Source: Streptomyces flaveolus (GTDB taxonomy: Bacteria; Actinomycetota; Actinomycetes; Streptomycetales; Streptomycetaceae). Taken from it: a DNA stretch of 64,000 nt. The notes under the pieces were generated by a model, which did no database searches, was not told the origin of the DNA, and saw nothing but the letters and a program-made list of their open reading frames with translations. The position numbers and the translations under genes are program-made. Every line of letters starts with the position of its first letter. Position 1 is the first letter of the stretch. The stretch lies in the NCBI RefSeq assembly GCF_000716535.1, contig NZ_JNWV01000009.1:186001-250000 (forward strand), given 5' to 3'. This document shows positions 31,259 to 40,149 of this stretch, in pieces.

Positions 31259-31559
31259 AGTTCCTCCTGGTGTGGTCGAGCACCCTCATGCCGTGCCGGG
31301 GCGACCATGTCGTGTCGTACCGAGTCGTCCGTAGTCGTTCGGGGCAGTCCGATGCACCGGCTCTCCCCCCGGGACACCGACGCCGGTTCACGGGTCCTGC
31401 CATCGCGCCCGCTCCCAGCCTAATCACCAGGAGCCACCCCTCGGCAGGCCCGCCCACCTCTCCGCGCCCGCACACCAGGTCACGGCACGCACGCAGACAC
31501 CCGTCCACCCCGCGCGGCCGGGCACGACGCCTCGAACAAAAGGGACGGACAAGGGCAGT
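31259..31559 (-). other. 301-bp gap upstream of the EspI-like gene
   Basis: Apart from the EspI-like gene's ribosome site at its left end, no gene, repeat or convincing promoter box was recognised. It probably contains that gene's own promoter, since the next gene upstream on the same strand ends at 31560. Confidence 0.4.
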
Positions 31560-32309
31560 TCAGTCCATGCGGCGGGGTGTACCCAACAATCCGATCTCAG
31601 CGTCGGTGGGTTGCGTCAGCACGTACTGCCGGTCACGGTCGGTACACCAGAGGGTGACACCGTCGGGCAGCCCCGGCAGCGACTCCACCTCGGTCCGCGA
31701 CAGCCCCATCGTGCGCCCCAGTTCGGCCGCCTCGTCCGGCGAGACCCGCTGGATACCGGCGAGCCGCGCCTGCCGCAGCAGCCGGGGCGCGACGGGACTG
31801 AGATACGGCAGCAGGGTCAGCACCGACTGCCAGGGACCGGACACCACCCGGCCGCGCGGGGGCCGCATACCGCAGTCCCGCACCACCAGCACCGGCGTAC
31901 CGGCGGAGGCACCCTGCGGCGGCACCCGCCCCACGTCGTACACGGACAGCCCGTTCTGCCCGCCCCCCATGGCATGCACCATCTGCATCCAGGCCTGCGG
32001 CCGCCCGGTCTCCACCGCGACCCGGGCACCGGTGGCGGCGGAGCGCAGAGCGAGGACCTGCGCGGTCCACAGGCCGCCGATGAGCACGATGTCGTACGGC
32101 GTGGGACGGTTCACCCCGAGGATGGCGGGCTGCCCCTCGTTGTTGACGCCGACCACGACTCCGTCGTCACCGATGGGCAGGGTCAGCGCGTCCAGCTGCT
32201 CCACGGGCAGTGCGTGCCGCGGGTGGCGGGGACCGAGCAGACCGAAGCCGGTGCGCAGTCGCTCACCGAGGCCGGGAGCGGACGGGGTGGGTGAGGTCGT
32301 CGTGGTCAT
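31560..32309 (-). CDS. T7SS locus protein of unknown function
   Basis: 249 residues. No family recognised. It has no signal peptide or clear membrane helix; the sequence is alpha-beta (PYDIVLIGGLWTAQVLALRS, GTPVLVVRDCGMRPPRGR). The ATG at 32309 overlaps the stop of eccE by one base (TGATG), so the two are translationally coupled and this protein is likely a cytosolic partner of the secretion machine. The frame stays open upstream into eccE, but only as a shadow reading. Confidence 0.8.
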   Translation of the reverse strand: MTTTTSPTPSAPGLGERLRTGFGLLGPRHPRHALPVEQLDALTLPIGDDGVVVGVNNEGQPAILGVNRPTPYDIVLIGGLWTAQVLALRSAATGARVAVETGRPQAWMQMVHAMGGGQNGLSVYDVGRVPPQGASAGTPVLVVRDCGMRPPRGRVVSGPWQSVLTLLPYLSPVAPRLLRQARLAGIQRVSPDEAAELGRTMGLSRTEVESLPGLPDGVTLWCTDRDRQYVLTQPTDAEIGLLGTPRRMD

Positions 32310-33670
32310 CAGCGGGCACCTCCGAGCGGCAGGGTCGCCAGAACGCCGGGGAGTTGTTCGCGGTCCAGCCGCGCGAGCCCGGTGCGTGCCTGCTGCGCCG
32401 CACGCTCCAGATCGCGCCGCGCGTCGGTCAGTTCCTGCTTGCTGCGGCCGGTGATCCGCACATGGCCGGTGATGGTCACGTCCTGCTGCGCGCCCTTCGC
32501 CAGCGTCAGGCTGAAGGTCGTCGCGAGCGCGGGCACCGCCGTCAGCTGTGCCACCAGCTGGGCCAGCGAGCCGCCGGAGCCGCCCAGCTGGGGCCAGCGC
32601 CGTACCCAGTAGGTGGTGTGGCGGCGGTTGTCGCAACGCCAGCTGCGGCTGGACTCCTCGGTCCGCCGCTGCGGCGCCTCGCCCCGCCCGGCCTGGGCCG
32701 TCACCATCGGGTTGGCGCACGCGGAGGTGGCGATGGCGGCCGTCAGCTCCTCCTCGGTGAGCACGTTCGCCCGGAACCCGGCGCCGGTCAGCCGGCTCGA
32801 CAGGTGGTCGGCCGAGCGTGCCAGGCACTTCTGCGCCCCCGGCAGCCCGCCGCCGCGCGCGGCCACCGCCTCCGGGCACAGCTCGGGGTCGAGCTTCAAC
32901 GCGATCCAGGTGATGCGGACCGCGGGGGAGCCGGTCTGGGCCTGCAACGGCGCGTAATTGCTGACGACGACCGACTGCTGGGGCAGGTGCAGCGCGGGCG
33001 CGGGCTGGGTGTGCACGACGATCTGTGCCGACTCCAGCCGGATGCCGTCGACTTCGAGGACGTCCCGGACGAGGGCGATCGGCAGTGGTCGCTTCCCGCG
33101 CTCCGCGCGGAGCGCGTCGACGTCCGACTCCACCTGGAGCACTGCGGTCAGGAAACCGCCGTCACCCACCATGCCGATGGGCCGCTGGTCGCGGTCGTCA
33201 CCACGGTTGAAGCTGAACGTGCGCAGCGTCGGGTCGCACTCCACGGCGGGCGCGAGACCGGAGTCGGTTCCCGGCGGCACCGGAGTGTTCGCGGCCCGCC
33301 GTATGCGGGCCCGCATGGCCAGCAGGGTGCCGAGCCATTCCGGCAGGGAGCGCCCCCTGCGCCGGACGACGGCGAGCACCACGAGCACCAGGGAGACGGG
33401 GCCGACCGCGATCAGCGCGACCGTGCCGACGAGCCACCCGCACAGCGCGAGCGCGCCCGCGATCTCCAGCAGCACCAGCCGCTGCACCGCGAACGAACCG
33501 CCGCGGCCCGAGCGGGACTCCAGGCGCGGCGCGAAGGCGCCCTGGTAGGGCGTGGGTGCCTGCGGGGCACCGCCTCGCCCGGAGGAAGAGCCGCGGGCAC
33601 CCGACCGGCGCGCGCCACCCGATCGTGGCCCCGATTGCGATCGCGACCGGGTCCGCGTTGCGGAAGCCAT
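32309..33670 (-). CDS. eccE: type VII secretion protein EccE
   Basis: 453 residues from ATG 33670. A basic, Ser/Arg/Gly-rich N-terminus (about 60 residues) precedes two membrane helices at about 66-102 (LLEIAGALALCGWLVGTVAL, then VSLVLVVLAVV), followed by a large alpha-beta domain, the EccE layout. EccE sits at the periphery of the ESX membrane complex. The frame is open to 33754; 33670 was chosen because it gives a compact N-terminus, although the ribosome site is weak. Divergent from eccB with a 207-bp shared promoter region. Confidence 0.88.
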   Translation of the reverse strand: MASATRTRSRSQSGPRSGGARRSGARGSSSGRGGAPQAPTPYQGAFAPRLESRSGRGGSFAVQRLVLLEIAGALALCGWLVGTVALIAVGPVSLVLVVLAVVRRRGRSLPEWLGTLLAMRARIRRAANTPVPPGTDSGLAPAVECDPTLRTFSFNRGDDRDQRPIGMVGDGGFLTAVLQVESDVDALRAERGKRPLPIALVRDVLEVDGIRLESAQIVVHTQPAPALHLPQQSVVVSNYAPLQAQTGSPAVRITWIALKLDPELCPEAVAARGGGLPGAQKCLARSADHLSSRLTGAGFRANVLTEEELTAAIATSACANPMVTAQAGRGEAPQRRTEESSRSWRCDNRRHTTYWVRRWPQLGGSGGSLAQLVAQLTAVPALATTFSLTLAKGAQQDVTITGHVRITGRSKQELTDARRDLERAAQQARTGLARLDREQLPGVLATLPLGGAR

Positions 33671-33877
33671 CACTTCAAAACCCCCGAACTCTCCCGAAAT
33701 CCCTTGCGCTCCGGTCCCTTCAAGCCCTGAGCACCCTACCCGTGCCACCAGCACGTCCTCGCAACAGGCATAGTAGGGGCCGGGTCTGACAGTCGAGGCA
33801 CCAGAGGAAAACCGAGGACGGGGGACGGATCTTCACAGGTCCCCCACGGCTCCGCAACGGGGAGAGAGCGGACACAG

Positions 33878-35401
33878 ATGGCATCACGGCGGGACGAACT
33901 CAACGCCTACACCTTCGCGAAGCGCCGCACGCTCGCGTCCTTCCTGCAGCCTTCGCCCTCCGGCTCGGAGGAGGGCGCTCCCAAGCCGCTGGGCGCACTG
34001 GTTCCCGGCGTCGTCGTCGGTGTGGTGATCCTCGCGGTGTTCGGCGCGATCGGCATGTTCAGCCCCACGGCCCCCAAGGGGTGGGACACCCCCGAGGAAC
34101 ACGTCATCGTCGCCAGCAAGTCGACCACCCGGTACGTCGTCCTGAAGACGGGCAAGCAGAAGCAGCTCCACCCCGTCCTCAACATGGCCTCGGCCAAGCT
34201 GCTCCTGGACCCCGGCAAGGCCAGCATCATCACCGTCGACGAGAAGATCCTGGACAGCGGCAAGCCTCCGCACGGCGCCACCATCGGCATCCCGTACGCG
34301 CCCGACCGCCTGCCCTCCCCGGACGAGGCCGAAGCCGCCAAGCGCTGGGCGGTCTGCGAGCGTCCGGCCGACGGCGGCCGCGCCATCCAGAAGGCGGCGT
34401 TCGTCCTCGCGAAGAAGGAATGGTCCAAGACGGAGGGGTCCGACAGGCTCACCCGCGGCGACCTGATGTACGTCGTCGGTCCGGACGGCAAGACCCAGTA
34501 CGTCGTCGACGGGCAGGGCAAGGCGTACAAGCTCGCGGACCCGGGCGACAAGGAACTCCTCAAGGCCCTCGACACCCGGGGTCGCGCCCCGCAGCGCGTC
34601 TCCCAGGAGTGGCTCGACACCCTCCACAAGGGGGACCCGATCGCCATCCCGCCGATCGAGGGCACACCCGGCGCGAAGGCCGACGCCGGGATCATGCCCG
34701 CGCAGTACGACAAGGTCGGCGAGGTCATCAAGGCCTACGACGGCCAGGTGTTGCGGTACTACGTCGTCCTGCGGGGGAAGGTCGCCCGTATCTCCGAGTT
34801 CACCGCCACGCTCCTGCTCAACAGCGGTCAGCTCGTCGGCGTCGGCCAGGCCGGTGAGGCGCAGCAGGTCAGCCCCGGCGCGGTCACCGACAGCACAGCC
34901 TTCGACGAGGACAACGACTGGCCGACGTACAAGCCGAGGACGGTGAACGACGGCTCCAGCGCCACCAGCGGACGCAACACGGTCTGCAACGTACTGCGGT
35001 CGGTCGGCGCCAAGGGAGCGACGACCCTGTCCACCTGGGTCGGCAAGGACTTCCCCGCCCAGTTGCCCACCGGTTCCTCCAGCGCCTACGTCACCGCCGG
35101 TTCCGGCCAGCTCTACCGTCAGTTCCAGGGCACCGAGACCACGGCCGGCGGCGTCTTCCTCGTCACCGACACGGGCCTGCGCTACGCCCTGCAGTCCAAC
35201 AGCGACAGCGCCACCGACGACAAGGGCATCGGCACCTCCGCCAAGAAGCGCAAGGAGGAACTGGCCGAGGCGAAGATCGCCCAGACCCGCCTCGGTTACG
35301 AGAAGCTCACGCCCACGCCCATCCCGCTGGAGTGGTCGACCTTCCTGCCGACGGGCCCGCGCCTGTCGGAGGCGGCGGCGCGACAGCCGCAGGGTTCGTA
35401 G
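33878..35401 (+). CDS. eccB: type VII secretion protein EccB
   Basis: 507 residues. Short cytosolic N-terminus (MASRRDELNAYTFAKRRTLA) containing the family's typical basic stretch, a single membrane helix at about 45-66 (LVPGVVVGVVILAVFGAIGM), then a large extracytoplasmic domain with the EccB repeat pattern (TTRYVVLKTGKQKQLHPVLN, TQYVVDGQGKAYKLADPGDK). Membrane-complex component of the ESX machine. Followed 24 bp later by the first mycosin. Confidence 0.95.
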   Translation: MASRRDELNAYTFAKRRTLASFLQPSPSGSEEGAPKPLGALVPGVVVGVVILAVFGAIGMFSPTAPKGWDTPEEHVIVASKSTTRYVVLKTGKQKQLHPVLNMASAKLLLDPGKASIITVDEKILDSGKPPHGATIGIPYAPDRLPSPDEAEAAKRWAVCERPADGGRAIQKAAFVLAKKEWSKTEGSDRLTRGDLMYVVGPDGKTQYVVDGQGKAYKLADPGDKELLKALDTRGRAPQRVSQEWLDTLHKGDPIAIPPIEGTPGAKADAGIMPAQYDKVGEVIKAYDGQVLRYYVVLRGKVARISEFTATLLLNSGQLVGVGQAGEAQQVSPGAVTDSTAFDEDNDWPTYKPRTVNDGSSATSGRNTVCNVLRSVGAKGATTLSTWVGKDFPAQLPTGSSSAYVTAGSGQLYRQFQGTETTAGGVFLVTDTGLRYALQSNSDSATDDKGIGTSAKKRKEELAEAKIAQTRLGYEKLTPTPIPLEWSTFLPTGPRLSEAAARQPQGS

Positions 35402-35425
35402 CGGCGCGCGGAGGAGAACGGACTC

Positions 35426-36688
35426 ATGCTGAAGGCAAGGACGTCGGGAGCCGTGGCCCGCGGGGTGGTGGTGGCCGCCGCCGTGGCCCTCACCGCGACG
35501 ACCACGGTGCTCGCCCTGCCCGCTTCCCCGGCCCGGGCGGACGACGGCCAGTGCACGTTCCCGTCGAAGCCGTACGCGGGCCGGCCATGGGCGCTGCAGC
35601 GCGTGAACCTGGACGAGCTGTGGGCGCGGTCCACGGGCAAGGGCGTCAGGGTGGCTGTGATCGACACTGGTGTGGACGTCAAGAACCCGCAGCTCACCAA
35701 GGCCGTCGACGCGTCCAAGGGCAAGAACCTGCTGCCCGAGAAGAACCGCAAGGGCGAGAAGATAGACCGCGGCAACAAGTCGGGCACCACCGACACGGTC
35801 GGCCACGGCACGCGCGTGGCGGGCATCATCGCGGCCCGCCCGGCGAAGGGCACCGGTTTCGTGGGCCTGGCCCCGGACGCCACGATCATCCCGATCAAGC
35901 AGAACGACGCCGAGGGCGACGGCACGGCGGACACGCTGGCCGACGCGATCACGTACGCGGTCCAGGCGGGCGCCGACGTCATCAACATCTCCCAAGACAC
36001 GGCAGAGGCGCTCGACCCGAAGACCACGAAGCTGAAGGACGCCGTCGACCAAGCCCTCAACCGGAAGGTCGTCGTCGTGGCCTCCGCCGGCAACGACGGG
36101 CTGGGCGGCAACGTCAAGGTCACGTACCCGGCGTCGTACGAGGGCGTCCTGGCGGTTGCGGCCTCCGACCGCAACAACGAACGCGCCGCCTTCTCACAGT
36201 CGGGAGACTTCGTGGGGGTCGCGGCTCCCGGAGTCGACATGATCTCCACGGTCCCGGGCAACGGCCACTGCTCGGACAACGGTACGAGCTTCTCCGCTCC
36301 CTATGTCGCGGGCGTGGCCGCCCTGTTGAAGTCCAAGTACCCCGACTGGACGGCCCAGCAGGTCGTCGCTCAGATCGAACAGACCGCGGAACGCTCGATC
36401 CCCGGGCGTGACCGGCTGGTGGGCTGGGGCGTGGTGGACCCCGTGAAGGCACTTACGGACGTGGACCCGGCACACCCCGTCGAGTCCCCGAAACCCGAGA
36501 ACGGCATGGCCAAGGGGGAGGCCCCGTCGGTCACCCCGCTGCACTTCGGCGAGACGGCCGAGGAACGTGACAGCCGTCTCGCGACGTACACGGTCGTGGG
36601 CGGCCTGGTGCTGGTGGCGGGCCTGACGGGCACGGCGGTGGCGGTCCGGGACGCGCGACGCAGGCGGGGCGGCTCGCGCACGTCCTGA
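35426..36688 (+). CDS. mycP: type VII secretion-associated serine protease mycosin (1)
   Basis: 420 residues. Signal peptide (AAAVALTATTTVLALPASPARA), subtilisin-like S8 domain with D80 (VAVIDTGVD), H127 (VGHGTRVAGI) and S288 (NGTSFSAPYVAG), then a linker and a C-terminal membrane helix (YTVVGGLVLVAGLTGTAVAV) with an RDARRRR tail. All catalytic residues are present. Mycosins anchor the ESX complex and cleave selected substrates. Adjacent to eccB, the position of the core mycosin in mycobacterial systems. Confidence 0.95.
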   Translation: MLKARTSGAVARGVVVAAAVALTATTTVLALPASPARADDGQCTFPSKPYAGRPWALQRVNLDELWARSTGKGVRVAVIDTGVDVKNPQLTKAVDASKGKNLLPEKNRKGEKIDRGNKSGTTDTVGHGTRVAGIIAARPAKGTGFVGLAPDATIIPIKQNDAEGDGTADTLADAITYAVQAGADVINISQDTAEALDPKTTKLKDAVDQALNRKVVVVASAGNDGLGGNVKVTYPASYEGVLAVAASDRNNERAAFSQSGDFVGVAAPGVDMISTVPGNGHCSDNGTSFSAPYVAGVAALLKSKYPDWTAQQVVAQIEQTAERSIPGRDRLVGWGVVDPVKALTDVDPAHPVESPKPENGMAKGEAPSVTPLHFGETAEERDSRLATYTVVGGLVLVAGLTGTAVAVRDARRRRGGSRTS

Positions 36689-36728
36689 CGGCGGCCCTCC
36701 GGCGCCGTCCTCGGACGGGTACATGGTG

Positions 36729-36760
36729 CGGCGGCGGTGCCCCGGTGTGCACCGCCGCCG
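36729..36760. terminator. bidirectional terminator after mycosin 1
   Basis: Perfect 12-bp stem CGGCGGCGGTGC/GCACCGCCGCCG with an 8-base loop between the convergent mycosin and DUF4333 genes. Confidence 0.85.
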
Positions 36761-36798
36761 TATCTCGTACCGCTTCGTTCGCCGCGAAGGGTCCCGCG

Positions 36799-37152
36799 TC
36801 AGCCGGCCGCCGGGGAAGCCTTGTCGTCGGCCTTGATGTCGAAGTTGACCTGGCTCCCCTTCACCGAGGAGACGGTCACGGTCACGCCCAGCGTGCTGCC
36901 GTCGTCCGCGGTGAGCGTGCAACGGGTGGTGGTGCCGACCTTGCCCGCGAGGTCCTCCGGACAGGTGATGTCCGGCTTCGGCCGACCCGTTTGGGCCGCG
37001 AGCTTCTCGGACACCGTGTCGGCCAGCTTACCGGCGGAGATTTTCGGCTCGGACTTCTCCACGGTGACCGATCCCGAACAGCCGACAAGCAGCACACCGG
37101 CGGCCACAGCCGAAAGACTCCATGCTGCTGCGGACGTGCGGGCTATCGCCAT
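36799..37152 (-). CDS. DUF4333 lipoprotein
   Basis: 117 residues from ATG 37152 (GGAG six bases before). Signal peptide with lipobox LLVGC|SGS. The mature domain reads KISAGKLADTVSEKLAAQTG, then PDITCPEDLAGKVGTTTRCT, the two-cysteine DUF4333 pattern known from mycobacterial and Streptomyces lipoproteins. Function unknown. Placed on the opposite strand inside the T7SS locus. Confidence 0.85.
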   Translation of the reverse strand: MAIARTSAAAWSLSAVAAGVLLVGCSGSVTVEKSEPKISAGKLADTVSEKLAAQTGRPKPDITCPEDLAGKVGTTTRCTLTADDGSTLGVTVTVSSVKGSQVNFDIKADDKASPAAG

Positions 37153-37270
37153 GGGGGGCTCCATTCCGGGTATCAGGACGTAAGAATGCCCGAAGCATAC
37201 TGGCACACAGGAAGCTTCATGAATTCTCCATCCCGCCCACTCGGCCCTTCACTTGACCCGCTGGATATCC

Positions 37271-37891
37271 TCACCGGGAATCAAACGCGCGGTCGAGTAC
37301 GTCGCAAAGGTAATTGAGCTTCGGCAGGACGGCTTCCTCCCGGAGCCGGCCCCTGGACCAGGTGATGAGTTCGCCCCTGTGGAATCGGAGCGGGGCGTCG
37401 GCATCCGCTGCGTGGAGCGCGGAAGGCGGGACGGCGTCCGGAGCGGTGACCGAGAAGACCGCGTAGTACGACGTCTTCGTGAGGGAGCGCCCGGGGCCCG
37501 CCGACTGGACGGTCCGCACGTCGCGGTACTCGAAGCAGCGAACGGCACGACCGCGATGCCGGCCCTCGACACAGTCCCAGCTGCTCAGTCCCGACGACAC
37601 GTCAGGAAAGGGTGCGACGCCCTCGTAACGGTCGGCACCACCCGCGACCCGCGCCCGGTACGTCCACCCCCGCCGCTGCGCTAGGGCGACGAGGGCGGAG
37701 ACCTCCTCGTCGCCGCGGGAGTCCTCCTGGGCGCGGGACCAACTCGCCCAGACGATCCCGCCGAAAGCGCCACCGAAGACAACGAAGACACCGGCGGCGG
37801 CCAGGAGAAAGTGACGACGTGGTATTTCCCGGTCGTTGACGGTGATCACGTTGCACCGTTTCGCCGGATGCGGCATCTTGTCGAAGTTCAT
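37271..37891 (-). CDS. membrane-anchored protein, shorter paralogue of the protein at 40139-40843
   Basis: 206 residues from ATG 37891; the frame is open to 37963. One N-terminal membrane helix (FLLAAAGVFVVFGGAFGGIV) then a soluble domain. It shares with the 40139-40843 protein the motifs AVRCFEYRDV / GFRCFEYVTG and WSRGRL...LNYLCDVLDR / WRRGRL...LGYLCDVLDR. Compared with that paralogue about 45-50 residues are missing in the middle (after YYAVFSVTAPD). No family or function known; the two copies flank a candidate effector cassette. Confidence 0.78.
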   Translation of the reverse strand: MNFDKMPHPAKRCNVITVNDREIPRRHFLLAAAGVFVVFGGAFGGIVWASWSRAQEDSRGDEEVSALVALAQRRGWTYRARVAGGADRYEGVAPFPDVSSGLSSWDCVEGRHRGRAVRCFEYRDVRTVQSAGPGRSLTKTSYYAVFSVTAPDAVPPSALHAADADAPLRFHRGELITWSRGRLREEAVLPKLNYLCDVLDRAFDSR

Positions 37892-38005
37892 CGCTGTGTT
37901 CGCCTTCTGATGCTCGTAAGCGTCGATGCTACACTTCGCCGCGCCGATCATTAAGTGCGTCAATGAGCACCGGCTCGGCGGGAGTTGACGAAGGGGAGGA
38001 CAGTC

Positions 38006-38317
38006 GTGGCTGATCCTGATCTGGGTGCGGATTCACAGAATCTCAAAAAGGGCGCCAAGGACGTCGTAGAGGCCCTGCGCCCGACCGAGGGTTTCGATCT
38101 GGAGGAGTCGGCGGGCCGGAGTTCTTCCTTCGGGCATTCGTCGGCGTCCTCGTCGTTCGTGGCGTTCTGCGCGACCTGGCAGGCGGGTGCGCAGATCCTC
38201 AGTGGCAGCACGGCCCAGCGCGCGGCGGGGCTGATCTCGGCATCGAGCACCTTGACGGACACGGACGGACGGGTCCGGGACGCGGCCGACTCCGTCAAGA
38301 CGAACCAGGACAGGTAA
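38006..38317 (+). CDS. small helical T7SS-type partner protein
   Basis: 103 residues from GTG 38006 (GGGGAGGA six bases before). Length near 100 and a helical pattern with a central turn (SFVAFCATWQAGAQILSGST) resemble ESX/WXG100-like partners, although no true WXG motif is present. It directly precedes, by 20 bp, a protein with a T7SS-type N-terminus, the usual order for a small co-secreted or chaperone partner. Function is inferred from size and position. Confidence 0.7.
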   Translation: MADPDLGADSQNLKKGAKDVVEALRPTEGFDLEESAGRSSSFGHSSASSSFVAFCATWQAGAQILSGSTAQRAAGLISASSTLTDTDGRVRDAADSVKTNQDR

Positions 38318-38336
38318 GGCAAGAGCAGGGGAAGCT

Positions 38337-39578
38337 GTGGCAGCCGCACTCGGGTCGACGAAGGACCCCAAGGAGCTCATTCCCGGTGACGTACACGCGC
38401 TGACCGAGCTCGCAGACACCATGCAGCACTGGTCGGACAAGTTCGACAAGGTCGGGTCCAATCTGCGGGACGTGAAGGTCCCCGGCTGGCACGGACAGGC
38501 CAGCGACGCGTTCTGGAAGAGCCTGAACGGCGAGAAGGGCAACTGGTACATCGCCTCGGACCACATGGCGGGTGCGGCCAGTGCCATCAAGTCGTACACC
38601 AGTGTGCTCCACTGGGCGCAGGGGCAGGCGGCCGACGCGATAGAGAAGTGGGACAAGGGCGACCACGCGGGAGCCCAGGAGGTGCTCAGCACCGCGCGCA
38701 CCCAGCTGGAGAACGAGGCCGGAACGCTGTCGTCCAAACTGGAGAAGCTGTCCGGCGGCGCCAAGGACAGCCCGAGCTGGCTGACTCAGGCGCGGCAGCT
38801 CGCCAAGGAGCTCGGGCTCGGCCAGACCACCATCAAAGAAGACGAGCTGTGGCAGTACGGGAACAACCCCGCCGACAAGAGGAAGCGGCAGTGGGGCTAC
38901 CAGGATCCCAACGCCACTTCGGAAGACCCCGACGCGCCGAAGAAGGTCAGCTGGTCGGTGAAGATCGCCGAGGTCAGCGGCGGTGCCAGTGTCTGGTCCG
39001 CGGACGCCAAGGGCGAGACCACGGTGGGCGGCGTCAAGCTGTCCGGCAATGCCGGAGTCTCGCTGCTCGGCTATGACGCCTCCGCGGTGGCCGGTATCAC
39101 CGACGGCAACCTGGAGCTGAAGGGGACAGCCAGCGTATATCTCGCCAAGGCCGAGGTCGGCGGCAAGGCCGAATACGGCATCCTCGGTCTTCAGGCCCAG
39201 GGCGGCGCCCTGGCGGGTGCCAACGCCGAAGCGAAGGCCACGTTCGGCAAGGACGGCCTGCACGGGGGCGCGGAGGCTTTCGCCGGCGCGAAGGCCGAGG
39301 GGTCGGCCGCCGCGGACGTGGGCGGTATCGGTGCCGGTGTGACCGGCGAGGCGTGGGCCGGCGCGGGGGCCTCGGCCAGTGTCGACGTCGGCAAGGGTGA
39401 CGACGGCAAGTACCACGTCGGCGGTGAGGTCGGTGCCGGACTGGGGCTCGGCGGGAAGGTGGGCTTCCAGGTCACCGTCGATCCCGGCGAGGTCGTCGAC
39501 ACGGTCGGTGACGCCGCGGACGCCATCGGCGATGCCGCGGGGTCGGCGTACGACCACACGCTAGGCAAGTGGTTCTAG
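38337..39578 (+). CDS. candidate T7SS effector with WXG-like N-terminus and Gly/Ala-rich C-terminus
   Basis: 413 residues from GTG 38337, behind AGGGGAAG. Residues 1-110 read ELADTMQHWSDKFDKVGSNL, then VPGWHGQASDAFWKSLNGEK: a helical hairpin with W-H-G, typical of T7SS export domains. Residues about 115-150 are a coiled linker. Residues about 200-395 are a repetitive Gly/Ala/Val-rich segment (GALAGANAEAKATFGKDG, GAEAFAGAKAEGSAAADVGG) that alternates like beta or glycine-zipper strands and could insert in membranes. It ends with an amphipathic Asp/Ala helix. No toxin family recognised. Confidence 0.75.
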   Translation: MAAALGSTKDPKELIPGDVHALTELADTMQHWSDKFDKVGSNLRDVKVPGWHGQASDAFWKSLNGEKGNWYIASDHMAGAASAIKSYTSVLHWAQGQAADAIEKWDKGDHAGAQEVLSTARTQLENEAGTLSSKLEKLSGGAKDSPSWLTQARQLAKELGLGQTTIKEDELWQYGNNPADKRKRQWGYQDPNATSEDPDAPKKVSWSVKIAEVSGGASVWSADAKGETTVGGVKLSGNAGVSLLGYDASAVAGITDGNLELKGTASVYLAKAEVGGKAEYGILGLQAQGGALAGANAEAKATFGKDGLHGGAEAFAGAKAEGSAAADVGGIGAGVTGEAWAGAGASASVDVGKGDDGKYHVGGEVGAGLGLGGKVGFQVTVDPGEVVDTVGDAADAIGDAAGSAYDHTLGKWF

Positions 39579-39614
39579 GCTTGCGATGAGGCTCAGCAAG
39601 GAAGTGGGTTCACG

Positions 39615-40121
39615 ATGACGGGCACCCTGCCGGTCAAAATCTCGTTCTCGTTGCCGGACGGCTGGCGGTCGGCGCCGCCGGACGAGGTGGGAGCGCCCGA
39701 TGCGGCCTTCGTCGCCCTGCACCCCGCGTCCATCGACGGGTTCACGGCGAACATCACCATCGCCGGCGGGATGCGCAACGACAGCGCCACTATGCGGCAG
39801 ATCGCCGACGAGTCGGTACGGCGGCTCGAGCAGGCCGGCACCGTGGAGGTCACCAAGCAGGAAGAGGTAGGAACCCCCGACATCCCGGGGCTGACCGATT
39901 CACCGGGCATCGTCCAGAACCTGCGCCTGTCGACCACCCTGCACGGAGCACCGCTCGAACTGGTGCAGAGCCAGGTCTACCTCGGCCTGGAAGACGTGGA
40001 CCGTCCGTCACAGCGGGCCGTGATCGAGCTGGTGCTCACGGCGAAGCCGGAACAGTTGGCGGCGGTGCTGGACGACTTCAAGCAGTTTGTCCGCTCGGTA
40101 CGGGCGGACCAAGCTGCCTGA
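39615..40121 (+). CDS. LpqN/DcrB-like fold protein of the effector cassette
   Basis: 168 residues, no signal peptide. The pattern KISFSLPDGWRSAPPDE, FTANITIAGGMRNDSATMRQ and VIELVLTAKPEQLAAVLDDF matches the DUF1795/LpqN (PsbP/Mog1-like) fold. It starts 36 bp after the candidate effector and is probably cotranscribed, so it may be a chaperone or immunity factor; that role is inference. Convergent with the next gene, with a hairpin over the two stops. Confidence 0.72.
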   Translation: MTGTLPVKISFSLPDGWRSAPPDEVGAPDAAFVALHPASIDGFTANITIAGGMRNDSATMRQIADESVRRLEQAGTVEVTKQEEVGTPDIPGLTDSPGIVQNLRLSTTLHGAPLELVQSQVYLGLEDVDRPSQRAVIELVLTAKPEQLAAVLDDFKQFVRSVRADQAA

Positions 40122-40130
40122 CGCCCGGGA

Positions 40131-40149
40131 CGGCGGTCTCAAACCGCCG
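40131..40149. terminator. short hairpin between convergent stops
   Basis: CGGCGGT/ACCGCCG, 7-bp stem with a 5-base loop, overlapping the stop codon of the minus-strand gene at 40139. Confidence 0.5.

Noticed and set aside
28148..31423. 1091-codon plus-strand open frame opposite the EspI-like gene
   Set aside because: Shadow of the Pro-rich gene; composition is a reverse image and there is no domain.
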